From: Wolfiporia cocos
Lineage: Eukaryota > Basidiomycota > Agaricomycetes > Polyporales > Phaeolaceae
NCBI GenBank assembly: GCA_029448655.1
Contig: JACCLO010000013.1
Coordinates: forward strand, 1,302,001-1,366,000
Length of the DNA stretch: 64,000 nucleotides
Direction: 5' to 3'
The notes under the pieces are model-generated. The model ran no database searches and was not told where the DNA came from. It saw nothing but the letters and a program-made list of their open reading frames with translations. Shown piece by piece: positions 27,477 to 38,591 of the stretch. A program made the position numbers and the translations under genes. Position 1 is the stretch's first letter; the number at the start of each line of letters is the position of its first letter.

Positions 27477-29499
27477 TCAAAGTAGTGAAATCTCTACCTC
27501 GTCCTCTGAGGTCAGTCCTGTGGTATCCACCCACCCCTTCTCTTCAGCGTTGTGGGCACTTTTCGGGTACCAAAGCAATGTCTCCACCTCGTCTTCAGAG
27601 TCCAACTCTTGCGCTGTTGGGCTGGCCCCCGCGTTCGCCTCCTCCTCAGCGTCGCGAACGTTCTGCGGGTATAGAACTTGGCTGATGTTCGTTATATCTT
27701 CCTCTCGACTCGTGGCAGGGAGGTTGTTGTCGGCATTCTCGTCATCGGGTTCCTCGTCATCATCACCGTCGTCGCTCTTAGCCAACCAATCGTCAGCGCT
27801 CGAATCTCCAATCCGTCCAAACGTCACGTCTTGAATGCGCGCACCATAGTCCCGCCGCTCGGCAAGCACCTCGTGCATCAGATCCATCTTCTGGTCAAAG
27901 TCGACGCGCAGATCGTCGAGCAGCGGGCACGGGCACGACTGCACAGGGTCGTGCGGCGCACTTGGGCGCAGCGCGTTCAGCGCGTTGTCCGCCGACCCGG
28001 AGATGTTTACATGCCGCAGTTTGGGCATCGTCTCGAAGAACGCGCGGAAGGCCTCCGTCGTGCCGGACACGCTTTCCAGTTTGGCTGAGAGCAGCTGGGG
28101 GAAGAGCGGCTTGTCTGTCTTTAGCTGCGAGTCGTCTCCGGTAAACGAGGGGCGGGAGAAAGATGTAAGCAGCAGTGATGCATCGGTTGCGGGTTCATCG
28201 ATGAACTCCGCTTGTGTGAGACGCAGACATCGAACTCTAGGCATGTCGAACATGTGCAGCAGCCGTATGGCATCGCCGAGGTCATCATAGGCGATCGACA
28301 GATTCTGCAGCGTCTTAATGAGGACAGGAGACCCGTTTAGGGTGCTGTCGTAAGCATTGGGGCGATCGAAAAAGCCAGGAGGGTGGATTGGCATAGAGAT
28401 CTTGACTATCAGATTCTCCAGCACGGGGCATTGTTTGATGAGATTTCGGAAAACTTTGGTATTTGGTCGAACCTCCTTGCAGTGATACGACAATTCGAGC
28501 GTGCGTATCCTAGACGCAGAAGGGATCATGGCAGGCAGTAACGGCCAATCGGTGTGAACACCAGAAAGGATGAGCTTCTGTAAGCGAGGAAGCGCAACCT
28601 CCCCTGGCGAGTGGTTGAATGGCAGGAAGGTCAAGTCGTTGAAATCGGGTTGGTCGAATGTAGGTGAATAGCATACGGAGTCATTGCAGCGCATGAGAAC
28701 CAGGTGTTCGAGGAGAGGTGCGCGGGGCGCAGAATGTTGCGACCCATCCCCGCAGAGGAACCGGAGCGCGGAATACATGGGCTGCCATCGGTCAGTTAGG
28801 ATAGCGAGTGAACGACAGCGACTGAGGTGCGGTAGTAGGATATCGAAGAGGACCTGCATGTACCAAACCTGGAAGGGATGCTTGTATTCATAGGCATCCT
28901 CGCCATAGGCGCCAGGTGTATTGCCTGCGGTACTAATACTTATCATTGATCAGCGAGGACTTAAGAAAGCGAAGAGCGCAGTCGTACTCGAATTCAGACA
29001 TGTCCCATGCGGGGTCCCGGGCCTCGATGTAGATATCCAGTGGGAAGCCTTGGGACCGTGCTACCATCAACCGTACAGTATAGAAGTAGCTGTGGTCGTC
29101 ATCGAGCTCTGGCCAGGGTGGTGCATCATAATCTGTAACTAGTATTTTGCTCCAGAGTTCAGCAGTAGAGAACGCCAGCTTCCGCCACCGTTTGCTGACG
29201 TGACTGATGATCCACGGGAAATTGTGCGCGTAGGATTCGCATGGACTAATTCTGCGATGAGCTGCGGTAGGAGGACTACGACCTCTTTTGCGATCGTCGG
29301 AGTCGATGTAATGTCCGATTGTGAAGATGTAAGATATGATCTCGACTGGGAGGCGATCTATGTGCGTAGTTTGCCTATAAATCCCCGGGCAAGAAAGGCC
29401 TGTATGCAATGTGGACGCATTCCTGAGGCGTATAGTGGACATAGCGACTGCAATGATTGCCAGTGGCGCAACGAAGTTGTTTGCCGGTTTATATTGCAC
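27477..29499 (-). CDS. F-box protein with leucine-rich-repeat-like C-terminal region
   Basis: Probable substrate adaptor of an SCF ubiquitin ligase. The F-box core IDRLPVEIISYIFTIGHY sits near residue 48 from the first ATG. An alternative start, MSTIRLRNA at 29442, seems at least as likely. It is followed by ISHVSKRWRKLAFSTAELWSKI, the usual second half of basidiomycete F-box domains. A 55-nt intron (28987-28933, gtacga...attag) joins the two open frames, which otherwise look frameshifted. The long second exon has repeated Leu-rich blocks such as LPRLQKLILSGVH, IRTLELSYH, LENLIVKISM and VRCLRLTQAEF. The last about 100 residues are acidic (SDDGDDDEEPDDENADN, SEDEVETLL, SEDEVEISLL). Such proteins are numerous in agaricomycetes; the target is unknown. 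Confidence 0.85.
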
Positions 29500-30587
29500 T
29501 TGTGACTGCAGTGCCTGTGACCGTGGCCCGTGCGAGGGAAAATAACGCGTTGTGGTTATTTGGTCGGGTTTACAGATTACAGAAACAATGCTGGAATCGA
29601 AGGTATCGCGGATATCATTGGTCGATTCATCAGGGCAGTTCGCTCAACATGGGAAAACGCTTGTGACTTCTGATCGCGCACATCGACCGCCCATGCACGT
29701 GATGTACCTCGGCTTCACGTTCAACGTCTCCGAGCACATTTGAGTAGTCCGGAAGGAAGATACAACGCAGATGAAGCCGATAGCCGACAGAGTGCGTGTC
29801 GGAGGCCAAAAAGTTTACGATGAAACCCGTACACAATCCGCTGTCGATCGCGCTTAGATAGCTGGTAAACTTCACTAAGTAAGCTATTGCTCCTTTACGC
29901 GGTCACGGACAACCTTCTACGCGCTACGCGCTCGCGGTGCGTCGCCTATGTTTCGTTTTGCTTTCCATGAAAAACGAGATCGCCTCGTCAGAGTTCAGAA
30001 TCAAGCTAAACACGAGAAAATGCCAAAAGAAGAAGAATCATATACATAAGTCCAACGTCACGAGAAGCTAGTCTACATAGTACATGAGAGACAAACTCCA
30101 AGAGGCGACGGACATATGGAGGACTCTAAATTCATGCCACCGCAGACAGGCTGTGGCTGAAGCTTGAAGTTCCGAACAAAGTAGCAGAAATATTCGATTA
30201 ATCGCGCCCGCTATATTCGCTTCGATTGAGAACAGTCATCGACGCTTCAAGCCTCAAGCTTCAAGCCTCGGCTTGAGACATGGACGTCTCAAATATAATA
30301 TGGACCTTGTTTTGTCAGAGCAATCAAAATATCGGTTCGACGAGCGCGTTTGTCCACAGGCGTGACAATGCCCGTAGGGCAATCGCGTGAGGTACAGTAC
30401 ATAAAATCGAGCTATTATATACCGTTTCGCCCTCGCGTCATTTCTGGCTACGCGATATCCGGCCATATACTGATACATTGCCCTGGGAAACGAGATAAAC
30501 ATGTCATGAAGGGATCATGCTGCAGGTAGCTAGCAGAGCTGTCCAAGTTCACAAACGCATGTCGTGAGGGTCATAAACGTCATGAGT
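29500..30587. other. Intergenic region, F-box to metacaspase
   Basis: About 1.1 kb without coding signal. Near 30245-30275 there is a short cluster of CTTCAAGCCT direct repeats followed by its inverse GGCTTGAG. Both flanking genes are on the minus strand. Confidence 0.5.
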
Positions 30588-32672
30588 TCACATGATGAAA
30601 CGGAGGCTTGTATCCTGCACAGTTGCACTGAATTAGCCAGGTCCTGACTCACGAGACGCGGAATGTCACCAACAATGCGATGGGACGCTGACAACTGAGG
30701 CTTCTGGCTGTAATTCTTCTTCAGAATAGACCTAGGAAGACTTAGCATGGATGAATGCTACTGAGGAGGATCGCGCACCGAATCGATACTAGGAGTTGTT
30801 GATACGACTGATCTGGCTTATCAGCTATGCAGCCTAGTAAGTCGCACAGTGACATAATGTTAGCAAATAGCGTACTAAGAGCCTTCATGAATGCCTGCGA
30901 TAAAGTCGATGAGCTCAATCGGACGCGACTGAAACGCGCGATACACGTACATAGCTCATCGCACCAACCGCAGCTCCAGCTTCCCATGCATCCGCGCTCG
31001 TCTGTGAGTCCATACAGCCGCTCCATGACATCTACGCTGGTGTAAGGGAGTATAGACTATATCTGATATTAATCCACGAACGACATCTGCCTCCGATGAC
31101 TTCTCCTTCATGTGGCTTGGCGTTACTTCGCTGTGACCTTTGATTCGACCATCTGAGTGGTACTAATTTGGGTTTGGTTATCTCGCTCATAGTAGACATT
31201 TCACATATAGGTACCGACCAAATATGGAAGATCTACGCCTATTATAAGCTAATATAGCTGGCGATGAAGATCAAAACATACCGAGAGCAGATCCAGAATG
31301 ACACGACTAATGATCTGATAAGTAGGAAGCTCCGTTTAAGCAGATGCGACTTACATCAAATACCGCCTGGAATCGACAGAGGAGGCGAGGTTAGATAATC
31401 GCATTGACCAATGTTATCTGACGCACCGTCAAACGACACCCCTTTGGAAGCGATTTGACCTTCGTCAACAAGCGCATCAGTAAAAAAAACTGATCGGAAA
31501 GCGGGTGCGTGTACCATGATTTTGTGCATGTCCTGTCTTGTCAGCCGACATAGTCATGAACTCCAGATGATGCATCATACTCACATCGTCTACGATATGT
31601 CCAGCATGCTTGTAATCGACAGGGAATATAACTGTTGCACAGGAAGCTGTCACTTTCACAATTAGCTATGCGTTTTCAACACATATACCTTCATCGAGGC
31701 CATCAACCTCATCGCCATCAAGATCCGTCGTCTGCCCTCCATGGCCAGAATCTATGACTCCACAGTCAGCCATCGCTTAGATTGTAAAATCACAACCGGC
31801 TGACAGTGGAAGAACAATGAGTCGTGTGGCTTCGCATCTCGCACAAGCCAATGCATTGCCTCTAGTATGTTCTCCCGCGTTGGCTGGTTGTGATGACCCG
31901 GGGCGTCGTCTACCAGCACATGCACGTCCTCTGACTTGTAGTTATAGTGTTCTGATGCATCGTCTCAGTGCAAGTCTGCGAAGATGGGTAGCATTGAGGA
32001 GCTCACTTATCAGGAAGTAGCTCACGTTCTTTGCGTCGTTGATGCAGCCATGCAGCTCGCGTGATTGGCCCCGGTAGTTGATCCCGATCTGTGCATAAAA
32101 GTCAGGATACATCGCTGCCTGCAATGCCGGGCAAAAGGAAAGATACTGACACAAAGCGCCTTCTTTCTCCCCGTACATTTGGAGTAAGCGGAGTGGTGAG
32201 AGTGGCCTTGCTGAATCTGTGGCTTTGGTTCTGACATTCCCATATGTTAGTATGAGAATCACAAAGTACATGATCCCGAATGGCGCACGGGATCTTGACC
32301 TACTGCGCAACTTCGCATGTCCGCGCTCAGCAGTACCTCGCTCCGGTGAACGTGCTCTGCGGTGTGAGTGGCTGTAGAGATGGTGGCTTGTGTAGTGATG
32401 GGACGTATGCATCGTAGTCGTGATGCTGTTATGACCGTGATGAGGGTGATGCCCGTGGTGGCCGCGGTGATGAGGTTGGGGCGGAGGTGTTGAGTCTCTG
32501 CGGTTCGTACGTGACTCAATAGCTGCATAGGAAATTGTACGCCACAGCATGCCAACTTACGGTGGCCCATCCTGTGATCTGCTGGGACATACAATGAGAC
32601 ACCGTTCTTCGTGAGCTTCAGGGCAGTGCATACTACTCACTGAGCGTCAGCCATGATGTGTGGGCTGGGCAT
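30588..32672 (-). CDS. Type I metacaspase (caspase-like cysteine protease)
   Basis: Arg/Lys-specific protease tied to stress response, protein quality control and cell death in fungi. It is assembled from about 14 short exons. Start: MPSPHIMADA at 32672 or MADA at 32654. A His/Pro-rich prodomain (HHRGHHGHHPHHGH) follows. The catalytic fold begins SKCTGRKKALCIGINYRGQ and ELHGCINDAKNV, then YKSEDVHVLVDDA, PTRENILEAMHWLVRDAKPHDSLFFH, catalytic His in SGHGGQTTDLDGDEVDGLDE, VIFPVDYKHAGHIVDD, LPKGCRLTAVFDSCHSGSAL with catalytic Cys, DLPYL, SWSGCMDSQTSADAWEAG and GAMSYAFMKAL. The end is YSQKPQLSASHRIDTSLRFIM before TGA at 30588. Both catalytic residues are present and no lesion was seen. Because exons are short, most of the gene is invisible as long ORFs. 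Individual junctions in the prodomain are less certain. Confidence 0.88.
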
Positions 32673-35094
32673 CCCAATTGGTGAGAATGGTACCGGTAGG
32701 TCAGATGTTGGGAATCCAGGAGGTCTTCGAAGGTAGAGCATGCATTAAATCCAGTATATGGCCAAGATCATTGATACATACCCCGTAAATCCGCTGAGGT
32801 TGTATGATTTAATGTCTAAATATGATACACACACTCGATGAGGGAGGACTACAACTCACAATAGTGGTGTTGGGAAGTACATAGGTGCAAGATAAAATGG
32901 GCTTTGCACCCAAGCACCCTGATCCAGTCCCCTAATATAACCCCACATCTTCTGATATCATCAGTATAGCCTGCTTCTCATTCAACGAGGCGGAAAAAGA
33001 CGTGCTCTCAATGCGGTGCTCACGAGGCACGGCCTTTTATACACGGATATGTAAGGCGCCTGTGGTTAGTCGACGTGACTTCAACGCGGGCTATCCAGCG
33101 AACCACACCGCCCCGAAGGGCCAATAGGGGCTCCGAATTCAGCCAGCATTGGTCGCGAGGGATTCAACTTAAGACGATTCGGCGAGCGGAACTGACACAG
33201 CCTGCATTCCAAAGGTGTCCCAAGACGGAATGCCCAGAGAGCGGGCCGTGGCGCCCATCGATCTGACTCGTGGCTGGGCGTTCGTGGAGGTTCACATGCA
33301 TCCTCTGGTCGTTTCTAGAATGCACACAGTCTGTATACGTATACAGCGCTGACAGGAGGGCATAGGAACAAGGAACTGTGATTGGCGTGAGCTTGTGTGG
33401 CCGTGCTAGCTGGATATAGCAACTGCGCCACAGGAATTTAATATGTGCCTAGCTTCGTGGCTGGGGCGCTGTTGGCGAAGACTAATCGATTTTCAGCGAG
33501 GATATATTTATTCCGAAGCTTCCAAATGATAGTATAGCTTGGTAATGGCACATTCAATTTTGAGCCTCGAGAGCCATGCAAGACTATATCAGCTCTAACT
33601 TCCGCCTTAGTTGTTTGTTTCACTCTCATTTCCTGGTGATCATACTATTCTGTAGAAGCTACCAAAAATCCGTGGTCGACAAGAGCTCCATATAGATGCT
33701 AGAGTATCGAGTGGACATGAATTTGAGCTGCATGACGGTTGACTTGAGCTTGCACCATGATGCTGCTGCGTACAGAATCTGCAACTTCATTGTCTGAGTG
33801 TGGTACTTGACAGGCATGCCAGTTCGGTGTCATTGTTGTGCTGTTTTTTGCTTGTCTCTTGTCTCCAGATCTTGACCACCGAGATGGAGATGTCTGAGCT
33901 GCGATTAATATTATGATGTGGATATTCCCGCTACCGGAGGTAGTGGGTCTTGGAGCTTGGAGCGTAAATCGGAACGCAAAGGTTTAAGATTTCCCTCGGG
34001 CTTTAGGGCAGGTCTCCGGTTACATTTCTTCTTATCAGCGTGTATGCGTGGGAACACAAGTAACAGAATGTCTGATCCGGATATCTCCGACAGCAAAGTC
34101 TCGCGCCCAGACGGTTACCGTTTGAACGCTTATAGCTTGTTACCTGACCGTTGTGTATCCTACGTTATCACAGTGTTACTAATCGTGTTGGTACGTGTAT
34201 GCGCCAGTAGTAATATTGTGCGAATGCACGCCGGCTGTCAATCTGATATCTTCCCCATTTATGAATTTGTATGCAACATGATCCTTGGGTCCAGCTTATT
34301 CGCCTCACAAAACACAAGAAAGCAGAGACTCTTCGGATAGCTCGGATTGTGATGAACGTATATATGGTTGAAGTGCCTTTACTTTTGGGTCGACTCAGTT
34401 GGAATGCCTTCCGGGCCCATCAGCAAAATGCGAGCTGCCTGATCTGCCCCGGTAGCGGTTGCCAACCTCGGTTGGTCAGGTAAGCGCTGGACTGGGCAGA
34501 AAAACTCAGGTAAACCCTTGGTAAGCTGTGCAAGAGCATAGCTGTCGCTGATCTTCTGTCTAACCTGAACACATGTTCCGAAGGGCTGTTCAAGTTGATT
34601 GCAGGCGGCGATATGCCGCACAAGGCTTACTCAGACTGTAGACATTAGATATATTGATGGAAGGGTGGAAGGGTGGCGTGCGTGCACATAGTAACGGTGT
34701 GTGTTTAATTGAGTTGACGTACATTATACAAATCAGACGTTCCCAGAGTGTCTGTATATTGAGAATTACTCTGAAAACAAACAAACGGTCTGACTCAATT
34801 GTACAACGGATCGATATACTCCGAGCATCCGTAAATCGGAGCACGCATTCATTGAAACTTGATCTTGATCTTGTCAAAATTCCAGATCGATCGCATAGCA
34901 CGGGATGGTGCTATAGCAACAAGGTGACGTTGAATGGTTTGCGGAGCGGGTAAGCTTGCAATGGATAGTTTAACATCACATGTTTATAACAGGCAGCGAG
35001 TGCAGGCATGCACCTCGCTGGTTTGTGTCTCATCACGTCTGCTGTTCCTAGCGTCCTCACATATTCTTACGCAGGCCCCGACTATATCAAATAT
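32673..35094. other. Gene-free region
   Basis: About 2.4 kb without a supportable gene. A perfect 16-bp palindrome (CTGTATACGTATACAG) lies near 33331-33346. Open frames such as the plus-strand 33918-34340 lack motifs. Confidence 0.45.
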
Positions 35095-35488
35095 GCCCCG
35101 CGGACTACCTATTACCCCGACTCCCCGCCCCCAACCTCGGGCAGCGTACCGGAATGCCAAACGCCCTCGTCTTGATAATGAAGGATTGGCGGGCGCGGAA
35201 GTTTTACAGTTACCCACGCAGAGCTCTGTTTTCGTGCAGCACATGAAGCCCGTACAGTTCACCTCTTCTACTCTGCATATGCAACCTCATGTAGTCCAGG
35301 CAATGGCCTCACATGGTCACAAACGAAATGCCTTTCAAGCAGCCGTGTCTTGCTCGACCTCGGTGGCGTACAGCCTTCTCAACGGTACATTGATGAAAAC
35401 GTTCTCTCGCAATCCGGCAATCTCGATGACGTCGAAGGCGATGGCAGTGGTGACGATGAAGGCATCGAGAATGGTGATAACTAAAATG
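35095..35488 (+). CDS. Possible small gene, unknown function
   Basis: An ATG at 35095 opens MPRGLPITPTPRPQPRAAYR NAKRPRLDNEG, a basic, proline-rich start in a long open frame. About 250 bases later another frame reads SRVLLDLGGVQPSQRYIDEN and an acidic end (DDVEGDGSGDDEGIENGDN) before a TAA at about 35488. A small nuclear protein with an intron near 35290-35335 would combine these, but I could not find a GT-AG pair with matching phase, so the model is incomplete. It could also be coincidence. Confidence 0.3.
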
Positions 35489-36949
35489 GTCTTTCTCCGG
35501 CACTGGACTACTGTATCCTGTCTCGCTCTGGCTGCGTTTCACCAATGAGATCTACTAACGACCTCATTCTCTCATGTTCCTGCCTTGTGTGCTCTCGTGC
35601 TCTCGCATTCCTTATGCTCTTACGGTTTCATGTTTTCTCACCTATACTGCTGCTTCACTCGATACCCTTTCTGCGCTGCGCTTTCTCCACAATCATTGTC
35701 CCCACAGTGCTCTCGCCTCATCGTATTTTCCCCCGCACTACATGTTTTTATTCTTCTCCCTCCGTGTCATTTGCTTTCTGCAGAATAATTTGGACCTTAC
35801 TTTTAATGGGCTCTTTAACATTAGTTTACCGCATGACTGCTGTAGATGCGATGGTTATAGAGTGTAATTTCGCGATTATTGTGAGAGTTCGAAATCAAAG
35901 GGGCTGCTGGTTTCAGGCAGACGGTAGCATTACACCAGGGTCTGGAGCGATGAACCCCGAACCGACGATGGGTTGCGCAGCTTATCTCAGACTGGGCTCT
36001 TAGTTCTACAGGTCATCCCAGACAGGCTTCTAATTACACAGGTCATTCCAGACCTGCCTCTTGCCAACCTGTGAATCTCCAGAGCCGTCAGCGAGTTCCA
36101 CAGAGCATGCACGACCATGTGGTGGCTTATCTGTTCAATAAACTTACAGATCTAGGTAGCAGGGCACAGCGCGGTCTGTCTACTCGTATCAGCCTGGCTT
36201 GACAGATATTCTCAGGTATGTGTATATCTTCTTGCTCGCACTTTGCTGATGGGGCATCTTTCATCCGAATGCCGTCATCATGCAAGACCTGCAAAGAATC
36301 AGCAACAGCAAGGTCGCAAAGTCCGTAATGCAAAGTTCAGAATAGCTAGAACATGCGCAGTAGTCTTTTTTCGCTGCCTTCAGCCTCTAGCGTTGCATGT
36401 AGTTTCCGAGTACACTCCTGCCTAGGTGAGCTGCCGCCCAAGGAGTCCCCACAGTGGTTATCGATGTCAGCCATTCCATCTTCACTACTATCTGTTTCAA
36501 AGTTGAGCTACTATCGTTATATACGTCCATAGCATATACAGAGCATATAGTCATTGAAGCAGCAGTAAGTAATGTTTCAAAAATGCCGGTGCTAATTTTA
36601 CGGCGTGTTGCAACGCGCGAGCGCGACAATTCACAACCACACACTTACGTGGTGCGAGATCTACAACCACCTATACGAAAGCTGTGACTACTTCTCTGTC
36701 TGGTCTGTACTGCACGCATCGATCTGCCCGCACACCGGTAGCAGGCTATGCCGTGCTTGCGCAGCCTTGTTATGAGGCGCCGAGCGCTTGAGCGCGAGGC
36801 GCGTAATTAACGCGCGTCACCTGACCGCGACAATATTTCTCACGCACTTAACCACTTCGTAAATATCCCGCCGTAGCACTACTGTCACGGCAGCTGCTGG
36901 ATCGCTCCTATCGCTGCCTAGGAGATACGCTCTCTTCTTCAATATCAGG
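35489..36949. other. Intergenic region
   Basis: About 1.4 kb, pyrimidine-rich near 35560-35790, with no motif-bearing frames. The last 200 bases presumably hold the promoter of the gene at 36950. Confidence 0.5.
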
Positions 36950-38067
36950 ATGGCCTCTCGACAATCCAGCCCAGAAACGAGCGACGACGAGGCACCAGAG
37001 TCCTTCTCCTTCGGCACCTCCAAGGCAGCCGCAAAGGGAGAACAAGACGCACTGCATCAATTCCAAGCCGCGGAGAAGCAAAAGAACAAGCGGAAGAACC
37101 AGGAACGAGATCGTGTCCTGAAAGAGCGCGCTGCGCAGGCAAAGGCAAACGCCGTGCGCAATGGGAAGGGGAAGGCTGCCCCCGCGAAGAAGGCTGCGGT
37201 AGAGAAGAAAGAAGAGAGTCATGAGAGACATAATGCGCACGGGGAGGACGACCTTGAAACAAGGATGAAGAGGGCGATGAAGGAGGCGGAAGAGGAGAGC
37301 GACATTGAGGACGATGCAGAGGGAAGTAATGGGAGTGAGGACGGGCTAGAGCAGTCTGATACTGAGTCGGCGGAGGATAAGGCTAATAGCAGCAGTGACA
37401 GGGGTGTGGAGGAAGAAGAGGGAGAGGAGGAGGAGGGAGAGGAGGGAGAGGAGGAGGAGGAGGAGGGAGAGGAGGAGGAGGAGGAGGGAGAGGAGGAGGA
37501 GGAGAAAGAGGAAGGGGGAAGGGATGAAAGTGAGGATGGAGAATACCGCAAGCCCCTTCCTACATCGCCATCAAAAAAGAATTATCTCCCAGATCACCTA
37601 TTCCAGTCTGCCCTCTCCAAGATTCCTTCCACATCGTCATCGAAACGGAAGCTCGACGTGTCTGGTGGCGAGTCAAACCCTCCCGCGAAGAAACGCAAAC
37701 GCGCCAAGCGCACAGGGAAAGGGAAGGACATCCTCGTTGGGTAGGTCTTGCTTTTTGCCCAGTATTGTCTTTTATGCATAGTGCTCATTCACTGCCGTAG
37801 GTCGAAAATGATCCGTACATTGCCACAGCCAAGTACGACGCCTGTCCCTCGCGCGATGATACCTCCAGGGAACACAAAGAAGTTCTTAAAACGAACTCTC
37901 CAATTAAAGAGTAGTGCGTCGAATTCCAAAGTGAAAGGATGGGAGCGCAGAGCAGGTAAGAGACCGAGTGCCCATGGTTTTTACGGACCAGAGCTAATGT
38001 GCAAGTCGCAGCTAATGTTGGAATCATGAGACGCAACGGCCCGGCGGCATCTTTCGTGAGGAGTTGA
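36950..38067 (+). CDS. Nucleolar rRNA-processing protein, Bud21/Utp16-like
   Basis: Three exons: a long first exon to about 37739, then 37800-37954 and a short last exon to the TGA at 38067. The introns have canonical ends (gtaggt...tag, gtaaga...cag). The N-terminus is MASRQSSPETSDDEAPESFS, then a Lys-rich coiled region (QAAEKQKNKRKNQERDRVLKER), an uninterrupted Glu/Gly acidic tract of about 50 residues, a basic PAKKRKRAKRTGKGKDILVGS and a C-terminal motif KVKGWERRAANVGIMRRNGPAASF. The charged N-terminus plus the short C-terminal KVKGWERR..N.GIMRR signature fit the Bud21/Utp16 component of the small-subunit processome, which helps 18S rRNA maturation in the nucleolus. The assignment rests mainly on the C-terminal motif and layout. 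Confidence 0.65.
37403..37530 (+). repeat. Polypurine GAG/GGA tract coding for the acidic run
   Basis: Nearly 130 bases of the plus strand are purine only (repeated GAGGAGGAG with GGA blocks). They encode the poly-Glu run of the Bud21-like protein. The minus strand is the matching polypyrimidine tract. Confidence 0.85.
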
Positions 38068-38591
38068 TCATCCCTACGCGTGCTCCTTACCTTTTACCTA
38101 TGCATGATCTCGTTTAAATGCTCGGAATGGCGATTAGAAACCGGTCGCCACGCATTGTATGGAGGAATGCACCGTGTTTTCCAGCAACGAGCAGTACATT
38201 GCATCTGATATCACAACATCAACAACATCAACAACATCAACACAGGCGGCATCAAGGGGCGCCAAGATGTGCAGAGGAATAGCTCAATCCTCCGTGGCAG
38301 GTGTCAAGTAAGGACAGGATTGTCAAAACATATGGCTAGATTAAGAAATTCAGCAAGCAGTCATATCCTCGTGGTAACTCCGGTTTGCCCGTTGAGACCA
38401 TAAGCTAATTGTGCAGCGGTACACTGCACTTGTCCAATGCCCGAGCAGAGACGAAGGTACCACGGGCCAGCAAGATGGCAGCATGTGTGTGGAAGATGGC
38501 GCATAGGAATGTGCATAGCATAGGCGTACTCCATGCCAAATAAGCTGTAGAATGTTGACAATACGGCAGCAATGGAGACAATATCGGTATT
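38068..38591. other. Convergent 3' region with a short CAACAT microsatellite
   Basis: About 520 bases between the ends of convergent genes. A CAACAT/AACATC hexamer array occurs at about 38217-38243. No coding signal. Confidence 0.5.

Noticed and set aside
28933..28987. Frameshift in the F-box gene between two overlapping open frames
   Set aside because: A 55-nt intron with gtacga donor and attag acceptor joins them in frame, so no lesion is needed.
33331..33346. 16-bp TA-rich palindrome as a regulatory site
   Set aside because: Perfect but alternating purine-pyrimidine and far from any supported gene; no evidence of function.
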